A DNA stretch of 5,646 nucleotides, from assembly GCA_014879435.1 (NCBI GenBank), contig JACSSB010000246.1:1-5646 (forward strand). Direction: 5' to 3'. The notes below the pieces were generated by a model. That model saw only the letters and a program-made list of their open reading frames with translations, was not told where the DNA came from and did not search any database. A program made the translations under genes and the position numbers. Within the stretch, counting starts at the first letter, position 1, and every line of letters starts with the position of its first letter. Positions 5,250-5,646 of the stretch are shown piece after piece. This DNA comes from Phycisphaerales bacterium (GTDB lineage: Bacteria > Pseudomonadota > Gammaproteobacteria > Competibacterales > Competibacteraceae).

Positions 5250-5646
5250 CTACAGTTCCCGCAGGCTGCGCCAGGGCGGCTGATTCAAGGTTGAGTGGGC
5301 GCCGAGCAATCCGGCCAGACCCACGCCTAAAACCCCGACGCCACCACCCAGTAGCCAGATCCACGGATTCCACTGATAGGGAAAATCGAATATCTGCGTG
5401 GCCAGCACATAGCCCAGCACCGTCGCGGCGGCGGCGGCCAGTATTCCCGCCAATAATCCCAGCGTGGCGAATTCTGCCAACAGGCTTTGCCGCACCACCG
5501 CTCGACGCGCCCCCAATGTACGCAATACCGCGCTCTCAAAGCGACGTTCATCCTGGGTCGCCTGAATCGCCGCATATAGCACCACCAATCCCGCCGCCAA
5601 GGTAAACAGGAATACGTATTCAACGGCGGCGACCACTCGATCCATG
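5250..5646 (-). CDS. FtsX-like ABC transporter permease, C-terminal part (runs off the right edge)
   Basis: The frame is open from base 5646 to a TAG at 5250-5252; the ATG at the window edge is probably internal. The 131 residues after that Met form the last FtsX/MacB-type permease domain. A helix VFLFTLAAGLVVLYAAIQA at about 11-29 comes first, then the cytoplasmic loop ERRFESAVLRTLGARRAVVR at 33-52, whose RTLGA motif is typical of YbbP-like permeases. Helices follow at about 58-83 (EFATLGLLAGILAAAAATVL...) and 94-115 (WIWLLGGGVGVLGVGLAGLLGA), and a short tail ends in SLREL. Family members work with an ATPase of the LolD/YbbA type in lipoprotein, peptide or envelope-related export rather than classical solute uptake; the substrate here is unknown. 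A YbbP-like protein is my best guess from the single-chain C-terminal pattern. It converges with the terD-aim24 gene across the repeat region. Confidence 0.85.
   Translation of the reverse strand, partial: MDRVVAAVEYVFLFTLAAGLVVLYAAIQATQDERRFESAVLRTLGARRAVVRQSLLAEFATLGLLAGILAAAAATVLGYVLATQIFDFPYQWNPWIWLLGGGVGVLGVGLAGLLGAHSTLNQPPWRSLREL

Noticed and set aside
4980..5283. Overlapping plus-strand ORFs of 62 and 67 codons
   Set aside because: They run through the REP-like repeats, begin with near-identical peptides because of the repeat, and have no supporting ribosome site or family.

Overview
The window looks like chromosomal DNA of a gammaproteobacterium. The reasons are moderately GC-rich coding sequence, a RarD-type EamA transporter, a DUF1499 lipoprotein, a DUF2845 periplasmic protein, a TerD-type stress domain, and a tandem pair of REP-like (GTAG plus hairpin) intergenic repeats. 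I cannot name the species from sequence alone. No tRNA, rRNA, CRISPR array, insertion sequence or phage gene is visible.

Layout: (1) Bases 1-939, minus strand: a small secreted DUF2845 protein, then 27 bases on the N-terminal part of a membrane-anchored CHASE2 sensor whose effector domain lies beyond the left edge. (2) Bases 940-1175: intergenic, with a doubtful 49-codon ORF whose stop overlaps the next start. (3) Bases 1176-2186, plus strand: a RarD-like ten-helix EamA transporter. (4) Bases 2211-2684, minus strand: a DUF1499 lipoprotein converging on rarD, with only 24 bases between the two stops. (5) Bases 2685-2804: a divergent AT-rich promoter region. (6) Bases 2805-4902, plus strand: a two-gene operon with a 4-base gap. 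It holds a stand-alone AIM24/TIGR00266 protein and a TerD-linker-AIM24 fusion. The two AIM24 copies align without gaps over about 220 residues at roughly 60% identity (hand count). (7) Bases 4903-5249: non-coding, with two 86-87 base REP/inverted-REP units exactly 100 bases apart. (8) Bases 5250-5646, minus strand: the C-terminal end of an FtsX-fold ABC transporter permease running off the right edge.

The most distinctive element is the aim24 / terD-aim24 pair. Its architecture suggests a duplicated AIM24 scaffold, one copy of which gained a TerD module, probably in envelope or chemical stress. Function is inferred only. The TerD domain lacks much of the acidic calcium-binding signature of classical TerD. 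The REP-like units sit between two convergent genes, which is typical for such repeats.
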